Of a stretch of DNA of 64,000 bases, positions 7,762-16,803 are shown in pieces; the stretch's first letter is position 1, and each line of letters begins with the position of its first letter. The translations under genes and the position numbers were made by a program. Below the pieces are notes generated by a model. The model worked only from the letters and a program-made list of their open reading frames with translations. It was not told the origin of the DNA and ran no database searches. Source of the DNA: Rhodococcus qingshengii JCM 15477 (GTDB lineage: Bacteria > Actinomycetota > Actinomycetes > Mycobacteriales > Mycobacteriaceae); NCBI RefSeq assembly GCF_023221595.1, contig NZ_CP096563.1:1656501-1720500 (forward strand). The letters are read 5' to 3'.

Positions 7762-9015
7762 TCAGACCGATGCGACCTCGAGACGCGGATGTGACGCGGA
7801 AGCCTGGGTCGACCGCAATCGACGGAATCGGACCACGGCAACGACGGCGGCAACAGCGGCGAGGATCACCAACGGCAGCGACGGACCCATCGTGGGTTCG
7901 ATGACAACCAGTAGCACCGGCAGTCCGAATCCGAGATAGGTGCCGACGTAGAAGATCCCGGTCAGGGCGCCCCGCGAGGCCGGGGGAGCCAGCGACTCGA
8001 GGTCGAGCAGTCCCTCACGCAGACACAGTCCGTAGGCCGTACCGAGGACGAGCGCGCAGACGATGAACAACCCGAGCGCGGGGTGCGCGCCGCCGACTGC
8101 GACCAGGCAGTATCCGAGTGCCGCCAGTGCGGCGCCTGTCGTGCCGGCCTGAGGACCCCAATTGCGATGGCGCGCAGCGGTTTGAACCAGGATTCCAGCA
8201 CCCAGAGTCAGCGCCGCCGCGAAACCCGGAAGGAGAGGACCTGAGTAGCGGTCCCCGAGCCTGGCCGTCATGGTCACGAAAGAGACTGTTGCGCTGGCGA
8301 ACACCCACGGCGCCAACGGAAGTGCCCAGAGCAGCGCATTTGCGACGGAGCGCTCCGCGCCGTCTGGCGCATTTGCGACGGAGCGCTCCGCGCCGTCTGG
8401 CGCATTTGCGACGGAGCGCTCCGCGCCGTCTGGGACGGGTGTGATGGTCGCGGCTTCTACGGAAACAGGTGTACGACTCCACACAGCTGCCGCGGTAACC
8501 GAACCCACCGACAAGAAGGCCGAGACGACAAAGGGCGTAGCGAGTGGGAAGGCGGCAAATTGTGCCAACAGACCCGAAAACAGTGGTCCCAGTGCAAAAC
8601 CCGAGGTGAGTACTACGCCCGCCATCACGGTTCCGGACTTGCCGCGAAGGTCAGCCGCCCACGCGGTGCCGGCGCCGATTGCCAGACCGGCACCGATACC
8701 GACAACGAGGCGCCCGACCATGAGCCCGGGCGCGTCGTGCCAGAGAAGAAGAATCAAGGTTCCGAGCGAGGCTATGAGCGCTCCGGGCAGGACGACTACA
8801 GCTCGGCCGACGCGATCCGACAGTGCTCCACCGGTCAACAGGCCGGGTAGGAGTCCGAGCGCGTAGATACCGAAAACACCGTCGAGCACGGTATGCGAAA
8901 GGCCCTCGTCCACCCGGAGAACCGGGATGAGCGAAGCAAAGTGGTTGGCGGCCCAACCCGTCGAAAGTAGAACTGCCAGTACCGAGATGAACCCGCGACG
9001 GGATGGATCGCCCAT
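7762..9015 (-). CDS. MFS transporter, 12 TM, with a repeated central loop
   Basis: 417 residues with about 12 hydrophobic helices in two halves. Motif A is seen as GGALSDRVGRAVVV after TM2. The loop between TM6 and TM7 (about residues 195-228) has three copies of DGAERSVANAP, encoded by a perfect 33-bp triple repeat (8334-8432). The repeat keeps the frame and lies in a cytoplasmic loop, so function is probably retained. The substrate is unknown; the gene lies between the SDR/CMD pair and an LLM oxidoreductase on the same strand. Confidence 0.85.
   Translation of the reverse strand: MGDPSRRGFISVLAVLLSTGWAANHFASLIPVLRVDEGLSHTVLDGVFGIYALGLLPGLLTGGALSDRVGRAVVVLPGALIASLGTLILLLWHDAPGLMVGRLVVGIGAGLAIGAGTAWAADLRGKSGTVMAGVVLTSGFALGPLFSGLLAQFAAFPLATPFVVSAFLSVGSVTAAAVWSRTPVSVEAATITPVPDGAERSVANAPDGAERSVANAPDGAERSVANALLWALPLAPWVFASATVSFVTMTARLGDRYSGPLLPGFAAALTLGAGILVQTAARHRNWGPQAGTTGAALAALGYCLVAVGGAHPALGLFIVCALVLGTAYGLCLREGLLDLESLAPPASRGALTGIFYVGTYLGFGLPVLLVVIEPTMGPSLPLVILAAVAAVVAVVRFRRLRSTQASASHPRLEVASV
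8334..8432. repeat. Three perfect tandem copies of a 33-bp unit
   Basis: Copies at 8334-8366, 8367-8399 and 8400-8432 are identical. Each contains the 12-bp perfect palindrome CGGAGCGCTCCG. The array lies inside the MFS gene and adds an 11-residue repeat to the central loop. The length of 33 bp keeps the reading frame for any copy number. Confidence 0.95.
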
Positions 9016-9024
9016 ACCGGCAGC

Positions 9025-10014
9025 TTAGGCGGGTACCAGATCGCTCACGTCGGCGAGGAGTTCGAACGTGCGCAACCAAGCCTCGCGGTTGGTGCCGGTC
9101 GACACCGTGATCAGCTCGTCGGCCTGTGCATGCTCGGTGAACTCGTCGAGGTAGGCGCGGACCTCCGTGGGCGTGCCGATGGCGCTGTACTTGGTCATCT
9201 GCAGAACCTGCTGACCCGCGGGGGAGTCGAGCAGCATGTCCGCTTCGTCGTCCGTGAACTTGCGTCCGCGTCCGAGAAGAAGGCTGACGCGCGAACGCTT
9301 GGCCGCGAGGAAGTCCTGCTGAGCCTGCTCATGGGTGTCGGCGGCGATGACGTTGACGCCCGCGATGACGTACGGCTCCGCCAACTGCTCCGACGGCTTG
9401 AACTCGCGTCGATAGATCGCGACGGCGTCGCGCAGGGCGTTGGGGGCGAAGTGCGAGGCAAATGCATACGGCAGGCCGAGCATCGCGGCGAGCTTGGCTC
9501 CGAACAGTGACGATCCGAGAATGTAGAGCGGAACGTGAGTGCCCTTACCGGGAACGGCATTGATTCCGGGGACGCGCGAAGTGTCGCCGAGGTAGCCCTG
9601 AAGCTCGAGTACGTCCTGCGGGAAGCTGTCCGAAGAACTCGGGTCGCGTCGCAAAGCCTGCATGGTCTTCTGATCACTACCGGGCGCGCGACCGAGACCG
9701 AGATCGATGCGACCCGGGTGCAGAGTCTCGAGGGTGCCGAACTGCTCGGCGATCGTCAGCGGCGCGTGGTTGGGCAGCATGATTCCACCGGCGCCGAGGC
9801 GGATTTTGCTGGTGTGCGCGGCGACGTGGCTGATCAGAACGCTGGTGGCCGAAGACGCGATGGAACCCATGTTGTGGTGCTCGGCATACCAGATTCGCTT
9901 GTAACCCCACTCCTCGGCGCGCTGCGCCAAGGTCACGCTGGCGTCGAAGCTGTCTTTGGCGGTTTCGTTGTCGCCGATGTGGGCGAGATCGAGGATGGAA
10001 AGTGGGACGGCCAT
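9025..10014 (-). CDS. LLM-class flavin-dependent oxidoreductase
   Basis: 329 residues from the ATG at 10012-10014, with AAAGG about 11 bases upstream. The luciferase-like TIM barrel is clear: [84 protein letters not shown]. The AEHH and [12 protein letters not shown] motifs place it in the MsnO8/YhbW-like subgroup of group 1 flavin monooxygenase-like proteins. It would use reduced FMN from a partner reductase. Substrate unknown. It follows gntR by 136 bp and precedes the MFS gene by 9 bp, so LLM and MFS are likely cotranscribed. Confidence 0.88.
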   Translation of the reverse strand: MAVPLSILDLAHIGDNETAKDSFDASVTLAQRAEEWGYKRIWYAEHHNMGSIASSATSVLISHVAAHTSKIRLGAGGIMLPNHAPLTIAEQFGTLETLHPGRIDLGLGRAPGSDQKTMQALRRDPSSSDSFPQDVLELQGYLGDTSRVPGINAVPGKGTHVPLYILGSSLFGAKLAAMLGLPYAFASHFAPNALRDAVAIYRREFKPSEQLAEPYVIAGVNVIAADTHEQAQQDFLAAKRSRVSLLLGRGRKFTDDEADMLLDSPAGQQVLQMTKYSAIGTPTEVRAYLDEFTEHAQADELITVSTGTNREAWLRTFELLADVSDLVPA

Positions 10015-10150
10015 GAATGTGGTGCCTTTCTCAGCGAATAGAACGCAAGCGTCGTTGTGAGGTGCAACCGCTGTGAGTCCATTCCTATTTCCGAGAGCCT
10101 TCCCACGCTGAGCAAGTGCGATTTTCGGAGGGGCGGTGACTCCCGCTCGA

Positions 10151-10840
10151 TCAGTTCCGCACAGCGTTGGCCATGGCGGCCAACGAGAGGGCCTGCCGAG
10201 CGCGGTCGAGGACAACCGCACGAGAGATGTCGATGTGCGACACCAGTGCCTCGTGTGCTTGCGGAATCTTGCCGTCCAGCACCAGTTCGACGACGGAGAT
10301 ATGTTCCTCCACGGTGGCCTTCATACGGTCGGGAGTCAGGTAGTCGAACATCCGCACGGGGCGCAGCTTCGAGTTGACGGCCTGCAAGGCGTCGACCAAC
10401 GCGTGGTTTCCGGATGAGGCGAGGAGCGCGATGTGGAACTCCTCGTCGAGCGTCACGAAGCCGGCGTCCGGTACCGGCATCTGTTTGAGAAATGTGTACC
10501 ACTTGTCGAGTTCGGAACCGAGCGCGTCTCGATCATGAGCGGGGGCCTCACCGTCTAGTACCCGCCGAAGCCCGTGCACTTCGAGGAGTATGCGCAGCTC
10601 GTAGAGGCCACCCAACTCGTCGAGGTGCGGTCGGTACGGAAAGAGTCCATGTTCGTCGCGCTCGACCAGCCCGTCGGATTCCAACTTCGCGAGCGCTTCG
10701 CGCACCGGTGTTCGCGAGACACCGTAGAGATGAGCCAACCGTTCTTCGCCGAGTCGTTCGGATGGCGCGATCTGACCCGACATCAGATCGTTCCGGATCG
10801 ACCGATAGACCTGCTCGCGCAGCGGCGGGCGCACACTCAT
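10151..10840 (-). CDS. GntR-family (FCD domain) regulator at the end of the urt operon
   Basis: 229 residues from the ATG at 10838-10840, one base after the urtE stop (TGA-C-ATG), which marks it as the last gene of the urea-transporter operon. [56 protein letters not shown]. The FCD domain has [15 protein letters not shown] and EHISVVEL. Paralogous to the GntR at 5551-6252 along its whole length, suggesting that the two share related ligands or sites. Likely controls urt expression. Confidence 0.88.
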   Translation of the reverse strand: MSVRPPLREQVYRSIRNDLMSGQIAPSERLGEERLAHLYGVSRTPVREALAKLESDGLVERDEHGLFPYRPHLDELGGLYELRILLEVHGLRRVLDGEAPAHDRDALGSELDKWYTFLKQMPVPDAGFVTLDEEFHIALLASSGNHALVDALQAVNSKLRPVRMFDYLTPDRMKATVEEHISVVELVLDGKIPQAHEALVSHIDISRAVVLDRARQALSLAAMANAVRN

Positions 10841-10841
10841 G

Positions 10842-11534
10842 TCAGATTGCCATCGCTCGACGAACCGCCTCGGTGGACGTGGTGCCGCCCTCACCGGTCG
10901 AGGTCACGTGTCCCGCCGCGAGAATGCTGTAATGCTGCGCAGATTGGAGCGCGAAACCGATGTGCTGCTCTACGAGGAGGACACCGAGATCGCCGCGCTC
11001 GGTGAGTTCCATGACGGTTCTTTCGATTTCGGCGACCACGTTGGGCTGAATGCCCTCGGTTGGTTCGTCCAGAATGAGGATCTTGGGCTCGGTGATCAGG
11101 GCGCGAGCGATGGCAAGCTGTTGTCGCTGCCCACCGGAGAGAAGTCCCGCGCGACGGTCGAGGAGCGTGGTGAGTGCGGGAAACAGATCCAATGCCTCTG
11201 CGATGAGTGCCTTTCCGCGTTTGCGCCCGTCGGCGACCACCCGAAGATTCTCGGCAGTTGTCAGTTGTCCGAACGACTGCTGACCCTGGGGTACGTAGGC
11301 AAGTCCGCGAGCGACGCGGGCGCTCGGCCGTAGACCGGTGATGTCCTCACCGTTCAGAAGTACCTTTCCCCGTGTAGGTTTGATCAGACCGACGGCGGCG
11401 CGCAGCAAGGTGGTTTTACCCGCACCGTTGTGACCCATGACTGCCGCAACTCCGTCGCTGGGAACCAGCAGGGATACGCCGTGGATCACTTCGGTGCGTC
11501 CGTAGCCGGCGCGGATGTCGACGAGCTCGAGCAT
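10842..11534 (-). CDS. urtE: Urea ABC transporter ATP-binding protein UrtE
   Basis: 230 residues. Walker A GHNGAGKTTLL (about 34-44), signature LSGGQRQQLAIARAL, Walker B ILILDEPTEGIQPNVV; EPTEGIQP is characteristic of UrtE rather than LivF. It powers urea (possibly short-chain amide) import with UrtD at the membrane permeases UrtB and UrtC. Starts 3 bases after urtD and ends one base before gntR. Confidence 0.93.
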   Translation of the reverse strand: MLELVDIRAGYGRTEVIHGVSLLVPSDGVAAVMGHNGAGKTTLLRAAVGLIKPTRGKVLLNGEDITGLRPSARVARGLAYVPQGQQSFGQLTTAENLRVVADGRKRGKALIAEALDLFPALTTLLDRRAGLLSGGQRQQLAIARALITEPKILILDEPTEGIQPNVVAEIERTVMELTERGDLGVLLVEQHIGFALQSAQHYSILAAGHVTSTGEGGTTSTEAVRRAMAI

Positions 11535-11537
11535 GAT

Positions 11538-12374
11538 TCAGTCCTCCGGGGTCGGTTCGGTGTCGGCGCCGAGATCGGTTCCGGCAGCGGCTGTGCCGAG
11601 GTAGACCTCTTGCACCTTGGGGTCGGCTTGGACCTCCGCCACAGTTCCTTCGGCAAGCACTTTCCCAGCGGCGAGCACTGTGACGGACGTGGCGAAGGAT
11701 CGCATGAAGTCCATGTCGTGCTCGACTACGACGACGGTTCGCGCACCGCCGATGCGCCGCAGAAGGTTCCCGGTCTCCTCGCGCTCCTCGAGGCTCATGC
11801 CTGCGACGGGCTCGTCGAGCAGGAGCACGGAACAGTTCTGTACCAACAACATTCCGATTTCGAGCCACTGCTTCTGTCCGTGCGCCAGAATGCCTGCGGC
11901 GGTGTCCCTGAGGTGCTCCAACCCGGTTGTCTCCAGCGCCTCTTCGATCTCGGGAAGCACACCTTTGCGTTTTCTGAGCAGGTTCCACGGTGATCGGCCG
12001 GCTCCGGCCGCGATGTCGAGATTCTGCAGCACCGAGAGCTCTTCGAAGACGCTTGCCGTCTGGAAGGTTCGCCCGACGCCGAGGCGGGCGATCTTGTGAA
12101 CCTTCTTGCCGAGCAGTTGCTCGCCGGACTTCGTGATGGAACCCGTCGCGGGAACGAGTCCGGTGATGGCGTCGACCAACGTTGTCTTTCCAGCCCCGTT
12201 CGGGCCGATGAGAAACCTCAGGTCGCCCTGCATGAGGGTCAAGTCGACGCCGTCGACGGCCTTGAAACCGTCGAAGCTGACCGAAAGATTTCGTACTTCG
12301 AGGTACTCGGACGACATTCCGGCGTTGCCACCCAGTGCCGGTGTGGGTTCGCTGGTGGCGGTTGTGTTGGTCAT
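11538..12374 (-). CDS. urtD: Urea ABC transporter ATP-binding protein UrtD
   Basis: 278 residues. After about 24 variable residues comes the ABC domain: Walker A GPNGAGKTTLVDAITG, signature region LAHGQKQWLEIGMLLVQ, Walker B VLLLDEPVAGMSLEE. HGQKQWLEIGMLL is the UrtD hallmark and separates it from LivG. Its start overlaps the urtC stop (ATGA, 12371-12374). Confidence 0.93.
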   Translation of the reverse strand: MTNTTATSEPTPALGGNAGMSSEYLEVRNLSVSFDGFKAVDGVDLTLMQGDLRFLIGPNGAGKTTLVDAITGLVPATGSITKSGEQLLGKKVHKIARLGVGRTFQTASVFEELSVLQNLDIAAGAGRSPWNLLRKRKGVLPEIEEALETTGLEHLRDTAAGILAHGQKQWLEIGMLLVQNCSVLLLDEPVAGMSLEEREETGNLLRRIGGARTVVVVEHDMDFMRSFATSVTVLAAGKVLAEGTVAEVQADPKVQEVYLGTAAAGTDLGADTEPTPED

Positions 12375-13477
12375 GACGACACCTCCACTGGTTCGGGTTG
12401 GGAGACCTTGACCGGCGGGTCGGCCGGGGTCTCACGCTTCTTGCGGTGGCGCATCAGGGCGAACAATCCGGCCACACCTGCCGGGAAGAACCCGACCACG
12501 ACGATGAACATCAACCCTTGTGCGTAGATCCATCCCGAAGGGAGTTTCTCCGAGAATGTCGACTGCGCCCACGCGACGCCGATCGCACCGAGTACCGGAC
12601 CGAGAAGCGTTGCGCGGCCGCCGATCGCGACCCCGATGAGGAAAGCGATGGACGGGACGATCCCGACGTCGGCGGGGGAGATGATGCCCACGATCGGAAC
12701 GAACAGCGCGCCGGCGATACCGGCGAGGAACGCCGCGGTCACGTAGGCGACCAGTTTGATGTTCGCCGGATCGTATCCGAGGAAACGTACTCGCTCCTCT
12801 TGATCACGGACGGCGACGAGGAGTTCGCCGTATCGGGAGTTCATCAGCTGGCGAATCAGAGCGACCGATGCGAGAAGAACTCCGGCGGCGATGAAGAACA
12901 ACATCTGCTTGTTCGCCGGATCGTTGAGATTGAAACCGAAGAACGTGCGAAAGCGGTTGAGGCCGTTGCTGCCACCGATCGACTGCTGGCCGATCAAGAG
13001 GATCGCGAAAGCCGCGGCGAGTGCCTGCGAGAGGATCGCGAAGTACGCGCCCTTGACTCTCCGCTTGAACACACCGAGTCCGAGGAGAAAGGCAACAGCG
13101 GCCGGCAGGAAAAGGATGGCGAAGATCGCCACGAATGGCGAGGCGAACGGTTGCCAGTATCCCGGCAGTTCGGTCTTGCCGGCGATGGACATGAAGTCCG
13201 GGACCGCGTCGCCCTTGAGTTCGGCATCGGCGATCTTGAGGTGCATCGCCATCACGTATGCGCCGATTCCGAAGAAGACGCCCTGGCCGAGCGTGAGCAT
13301 TCCGCCTCTGCCCCAAGCCAAACCGATACCGACAGCGACTATGGCGAAGCACAGGAATTTTGCCAACAGTGACAGCCTGAAGTCCGAGAGCACAGCCGGA
13401 GCGACGGCGAACAGCACGATCGCGGCAAGTGCAAAACCGCCCCACACCCGAATTCGGGAATTGTTCAGGATGCTCAT
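12371..13477 (-). CDS. urtC: Urea ABC transporter permease UrtC
   Basis: 368 residues, hydrophobic, about 9-10 membrane segments, with the branched-chain-type permease signature GRGGMLTLGQGVFFGIGAYVMAMHL near residue 56 and the EAA-like cytoplasmic region VRDQEERVRFLGYDPANIKLVAYVTAAFLAGIAGALF. The C-terminus is a charged tail (RHRKKRETPADPP). It pairs with UrtB to form the channel. Start and stop both overlap neighbours (ATGA), showing tight coupling in urtABCDE. Confidence 0.92.
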   Translation of the reverse strand: MSILNNSRIRVWGGFALAAIVLFAVAPAVLSDFRLSLLAKFLCFAIVAVGIGLAWGRGGMLTLGQGVFFGIGAYVMAMHLKIADAELKGDAVPDFMSIAGKTELPGYWQPFASPFVAIFAILFLPAAVAFLLGLGVFKRRVKGAYFAILSQALAAAFAILLIGQQSIGGSNGLNRFRTFFGFNLNDPANKQMLFFIAAGVLLASVALIRQLMNSRYGELLVAVRDQEERVRFLGYDPANIKLVAYVTAAFLAGIAGALFVPIVGIISPADVGIVPSIAFLIGVAIGGRATLLGPVLGAIGVAWAQSTFSEKLPSGWIYAQGLMFIVVVGFFPAGVAGLFALMRHRKKRETPADPPVKVSQPEPVEVSS

Positions 13478-14358
13478 ACGAGGCTCCTCGTCTTGACTGC
13501 GAACAGGCCCTGCGGCCGAACTTGAAGGAAGACGACGATGATGACGAACACGATCACCTTCGCGATCGACGCTGTCGTCGAGTACTCGATGAACGAGTTC
13601 AAGATGCCGAGGGCGAAGGCTGCGATCACGGCTCCCTTCATCTGACCGAGACCGCCGACGACAACAACCAGGAAGGCGTCGATCAGATAGGACTGGCCGA
13701 TGGTCGGGCTGGTGGAACCGATGAGCGTCAACGCGACACCCGCGACGCCGGCGAGCCCGGAACCGAGGAAGAAGGTCGTGATGTCCGTACGACGAGAGGA
13801 GATTCCGCTCGTCTCGGCCAGATCGCGATTTTGGACGACGGCCCGGATGCGTCTACCCATCGACGACTGCTTCAGTGCGACCGAAAGTGCGATCACCGCT
13901 GCGATCGCCAACACCAGAATGAAGATGCGGGTTTTCGGCACCACGGCGCCGAAAATATCGACCCCGCCCGAAAGCCAGCTCGGCGCCGAAACATTGACTG
14001 CCGGCGCGCCGAAGATGTCGCGCGCCAACTGCTGAAGGATCAATCCGACGCCGAATGTCACCAACAGGGTGTCGAGGGGTCGGTGGTACATCCGCGATAC
14101 CAGGACCACTTCGAGCACAACACCCATCAGTCCGCCGACGACGAAACCGACGAGCAGAGAAATGATCAACGATCCCGTTGCATTCGAGATCACCTGCTGC
14201 ACTACGTATGCGGTGTACGAGCCGGCCATGATGAACTCGCCGTGTGCCATGTTGATGACACCCATCTGCCCGAACGTGAGAGACAACCCCAACGCTGCCA
14301 ACAGGAGAATCGATCCGATACTCAAACCCGTGAACAACTGCCCGATCACAACATCCAT
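13474..14358 (-). CDS. urtB: Urea ABC transporter permease UrtB
   Basis: 294 residues, about 8 membrane helices. Contains GQMGVINMAHGEFIMAGSYTAYVVQ, the UrtB/LivH signature with the AHGEF core, and the cytoplasmic loop MGRRIRAVVQNRDLAETSGISSRRTDITTFFLGSGLAGVAGVAL. This is the short UrtB form without the long N-terminal extension found in some proteobacteria. It starts 54 bases after urtA and overlaps urtC by four bases. Confidence 0.92.
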   Translation of the reverse strand: MDVVIGQLFTGLSIGSILLLAALGLSLTFGQMGVINMAHGEFIMAGSYTAYVVQQVISNATGSLIISLLVGFVVGGLMGVVLEVVLVSRMYHRPLDTLLVTFGVGLILQQLARDIFGAPAVNVSAPSWLSGGVDIFGAVVPKTRIFILVLAIAAVIALSVALKQSSMGRRIRAVVQNRDLAETSGISSRRTDITTFFLGSGLAGVAGVALTLIGSTSPTIGQSYLIDAFLVVVVGGLGQMKGAVIAAFALGILNSFIEYSTTASIAKVIVFVIIVVFLQVRPQGLFAVKTRSLV

Positions 14359-14412
14359 GACAGACGCTCCACCTCTCTACTCGTCGATTCCGTCAATTCC
14401 GCCTTTTGTCGA

Positions 14413-15669
14413 TCAGCTACCGAGGCCCTCAGCCCAGGGGTAGTTCTTCAGGTACGGATCCGGCTCGATCGGCTGTCCCGAATCCCAGACCGTGTAGATC
14501 AGTCCGTCGGAACGGATTTCGCCGATCCGGGCAGTCTTGGTGATGTGGTGGTTGTCGCCGTCGATGGTGACGAGTCCTTCGGGCGCCTGGAAGGTCACAC
14601 CGTCGGCGTTGTCCTGAATATCCTTGACCGCAAACGAGTTGGCCTTCTCGACGGTGTTCTTCCAGAGGTAGACGGAGGTATATGCCGCTTCCATCGGATC
14701 GGACGTGGGCTTGTCCTGCCCGAACTTCGCCTTGTACGCCGCGACGAACTTCTTGTTCTCGGGGGAGTCGATGGTCTGGTAGTAGTTCCACGCCGTCAGC
14801 TGGCCTTCGACGTTCTGGACTCCGATACCACCGACCTCTTCCTCCGCAATGGAGACGGAGACGACGGGCATGTCGGCGGGTTTCAGGCCGACATTCGAGT
14901 ATTCACGGAAGAACGCAACGTTGGAATCGCCGTTGAGTGTGTTGAACACGGCATCGGCGTCGGCTGTGCGGACCTTGTTCACGATGGTGGAGAAGTCGGT
15001 CGAACCCAGAGGCGTGTAATCCTCGCCCTTGATCTCGATGCCGTTCGCTGCCGCGTACGCCTTGATGATGCGGTTGGCGGTCTGCGGGAACACGTAGTCG
15101 CTGCCGACCAGATACAGCGACTTGACGCCCTTCTCCTTCAGGTAATCCAGCGCCGGGATGATCTGCTGGTTGGTCGTTGCGCCCGTGTAGAAGATGTTCT
15201 TCGAATCTTCCAGTCCCTCGTACTGGACCGGGTAGTAGAGCAAAGAGTTGTTGTCCTCGAACACGGGCAGCATGGCCTTGCGGCTCGAGGAGGTCCAGCC
15301 ACCGAAAACTGCTGCGACGCAATCGCTGCTGATCAGTTTCTCGGCCTTCTCGGCGAACACTGTCGGCTCCGACGCACCGTCCTCTGCCACGATCTGAATC
15401 TTCTTACCCAGTACACCGCCGGAATCGTTGATCTCCTGCACCGCCAACGAGATGGAGTCGCGGACCGTCACTTCACTGATGGCCATGGTGCCCGAGAGTG
15501 AATTCAGGGAACCGACCTTGATCGTGTCCCCCGAGGTGTCGACGCACGACGTAGCCGTCGAATCTCCCGATGCGGTGTCTGTTGCCTTGCTTCCGCAGCC
15601 GGTGAGAACCAAGCCCAGCGCGGCGAGAGCGGCCGGCGCGGCAAGGGTGCGCTTCGAGAAGGTTCGCAT
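14413..15669 (-). CDS. urtA: Urea ABC transporter substrate-binding lipoprotein UrtA
   Basis: 418 residues from the ATG at 15667-15669. A lipoprotein signal ends LVLTGC with Cys25 as the lipidated residue; the mature domain ([44 protein letters not shown]) is typical of UrtA, as are [51 protein letters not shown] and the C-terminal [10 protein letters not shown]. It captures urea outside the membrane. First gene of urtABCDE-gntR; a longer in-frame extension (to 15807) has no signal peptide logic and is rejected. A GTATAC element lies about 66 bp upstream. Confidence 0.93.
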   Translation of the reverse strand: MRTFSKRTLAAPAALAALGLVLTGCGSKATDTASGDSTATSCVDTSGDTIKVGSLNSLSGTMAISEVTVRDSISLAVQEINDSGGVLGKKIQIVAEDGASEPTVFAEKAEKLISSDCVAAVFGGWTSSSRKAMLPVFEDNNSLLYYPVQYEGLEDSKNIFYTGATTNQQIIPALDYLKEKGVKSLYLVGSDYVFPQTANRIIKAYAAANGIEIKGEDYTPLGSTDFSTIVNKVRTADADAVFNTLNGDSNVAFFREYSNVGLKPADMPVVSVSIAEEEVGGIGVQNVEGQLTAWNYYQTIDSPENKKFVAAYKAKFGQDKPTSDPMEAAYTSVYLWKNTVEKANSFAVKDIQDNADGVTFQAPEGLVTIDGDNHHITKTARIGEIRSDGLIYTVWDSGQPIEPDPYLKNYPWAEGLGS

Positions 15670-15718
15670 GTACGGGCCTTTCGTGTCGATGGCTCTGGCA
15701 GACAATGGCTCTGACAGA

Positions 15719-15754
15719 TCTGTATCCGGAGTGCGTATACAACGCTGTATTCGT
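15719..15754 (-). promoter_or_regulatory. urtA upstream region with GTATAC-type GntR candidate site
   Basis: Contains GTATAC (15735-15740) flanked by two TGTAT half-site-like words (15721-15725 and 15746-15750). The same GTATAC core precedes the gntR-atzF pair at 6257-6262. A shared GntR/FCD regulon is inferred; no clear -35/-10 pair was assigned here. Confidence 0.3.
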
Positions 15755-15892
15755 CGAGTGCACAGAGTAGGTGGAAGTTGTTGCGGTGGAATGACTGTCG
15801 GTGACAAGTGTGTGTCCGGTGTTTCGATTGGGTATCCAGGACCTCACACCGCAGGTCAGCGAGGGTGCGGTGTTAGCATCGACGAGAAATTG

Positions 15893-15909
15893 ATCAAGCA
15901 CTCGCTTGA
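15893..15909. promoter_or_regulatory. Candidate autoregulatory operator of the KstR2-like TetR
   Basis: Inverted repeat TCAAGC-ACTC-GCTTGA (15894-15909). Read as a 14-mer from 15893 it differs by one base from AnCAAGnnCTTGnT, the motif I recall for KstR2. It lies 28 bp before the GTG start of the TetR gene. The match is seen; the consensus comes from memory. Confidence 0.55.
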
Positions 15910-15936
15910 CGATCGGAACGTCGGAAGGATCTTCTC

Positions 15937-16677
15937 GTGCGCTCGACCCGACGGGACGAAATACTCGCTCATGCGGCCAAGCTGTTCAGTGAGCGGGGAA
16001 TCGCCGCGACGACGGTGCGCGACATCGCCGACGAAGTCGGGATCCTCTCCGGCAGCCTCTATCACTACTTCGACTCCAAGGATGCGATAGCCAACGAGAT
16101 CGTCGTCCGGTTCCTCGAAGATCTCAACGTCCGGTACGAGGACTCGATCGAACCGGAAGGTTCGGCTCGAAATCGCCTGGCCACGATGGTGTCGGTCTCC
16201 TTTGCCTCGGCGGTGGATCACCCGTATGCCACGGAGGTCTATCAGGGAGAAGCCATACTTTCGTCGCAACCGGCGGACGCGCCCATCACCATCCTGGTTC
16301 AGAAGGCACACAGCTACTGGCGATCGGCTATCGCTCGCGGAATTGCCGACGCGGAGTTTCGGGAAGACATCGATCCCGAACAGTTTCACCGTCTCCTGCG
16401 TGAATCCGTCTGGTCCACCGTCGCGCAGTATCGCCCACAGCTTTCCGAATTGGCCGAAGATCTGCAGCGCAATCTGATTTCGGTTTTCCTGGACGGCTTT
16501 GCCGCACGTTCCGTCGACGGTGAGCCGGTGGCACGCATTGCGCGGCGCACGGCGAAGAAGGAAGCGCAGACCGAATCTCCCGACTCGGACCTTGCCGAAC
16601 TCCGCTCTGATGTCGACGAATTGAAGTCCGTCATTCGCGAACTCAGCTCGTCGATCCGGCAGCTGCAGAAGCCGTAA
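15937..16677 (+). CDS. TetR-family regulator, KstR2-like
   Basis: 246 residues from GTG 15937, with GGAAGGA (15923-15929) at good spacing. HTH: RRDEILAHAAKLFSERGIAATTVRDIADEVGILSGSLYHYFDSKDAIANEI. The ATTVRDIADxxGILSGSLYHxFxSK block and YQGEAILSSQP in the ligand domain resemble KstR2, which represses cholesterol-ring catabolism genes and is released by an acyl-CoA. After residue 195 there is an unusual charged coiled-coil-like tail with heptad-like spacing (SDLAELRSDVDELKSVIREL) ending LQKP. It stands at the head of an ABC importer/CoA ligase operon with matching operators at 15893 and 16755, so it probably represses that operon. The ligand is inferred to be a CoA thioester. Confidence 0.88.
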   Translation: MRSTRRDEILAHAAKLFSERGIAATTVRDIADEVGILSGSLYHYFDSKDAIANEIVVRFLEDLNVRYEDSIEPEGSARNRLATMVSVSFASAVDHPYATEVYQGEAILSSQPADAPITILVQKAHSYWRSAIARGIADAEFREDIDPEQFHRLLRESVWSTVAQYRPQLSELAEDLQRNLISVFLDGFAARSVDGEPVARIARRTAKKEAQTESPDSDLAELRSDVDELKSVIRELSSSIRQLQKP

Positions 16678-16708
16678 CACCGCAGTTCCTGCGCGTGTAG
16701 TTCGGATT

Positions 16709-16737
16709 TTGACTATCAGTGTGACCCAGTGCATACT
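16709..16737 (+). promoter_or_regulatory. Promoter of the ABC importer/CoA ligase operon
   Basis: TTGACT (16709-16714), a spacer of exactly 17 bp, then CATACT (16732-16737). Predicted transcription start near 16744, just upstream of the operator at 16751-16776. Confidence 0.55.
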
Positions 16738-16750
16738 TCTGTCCACACTC

Positions 16751-16776
16751 GTAAATCAAGCGCTTGTTTGATTTAC
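16751..16776. promoter_or_regulatory. Nested palindromic operator for the KstR2-like TetR
   Basis: The outer inverted repeat GTAAATCAA / TTGATTTAC (9-bp perfect arms, 8-nt spacer) encloses the perfect palindrome CAAGCGCTTG (16757-16766). Bases 16755-16768 fit AnCAAGnnCTTGnT with no mismatch. It begins about 7 bp downstream of the predicted transcript start, a repressing position. Confidence 0.7.
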
Positions 16777-16803
16777 CAAGCACAGTTTGGACGGGAGTTC
16801 GAT

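Noticed and set aside
8334..8432. CRISPR-like array
   Set aside because: Three contiguous identical 33-bp units without spacers, in frame inside a transporter gene.
9025..10014. RutA-type pyrimidine oxygenase
   Set aside because: The LLM protein has the MsnO8/YhbW motifs and no other rut genes are nearby.
13429..15501. 690-codon open frame on the plus strand
   Set aside because: Antisense to urtA and urtB, which have clear domains. The composition (His/Asp/Arg-rich) is that of a shadow frame.
15670..15807. N-terminal extension of UrtA
   Set aside because: In frame, but it places 46 polar residues before a normal lipoprotein signal peptide and overlaps the promoter region.
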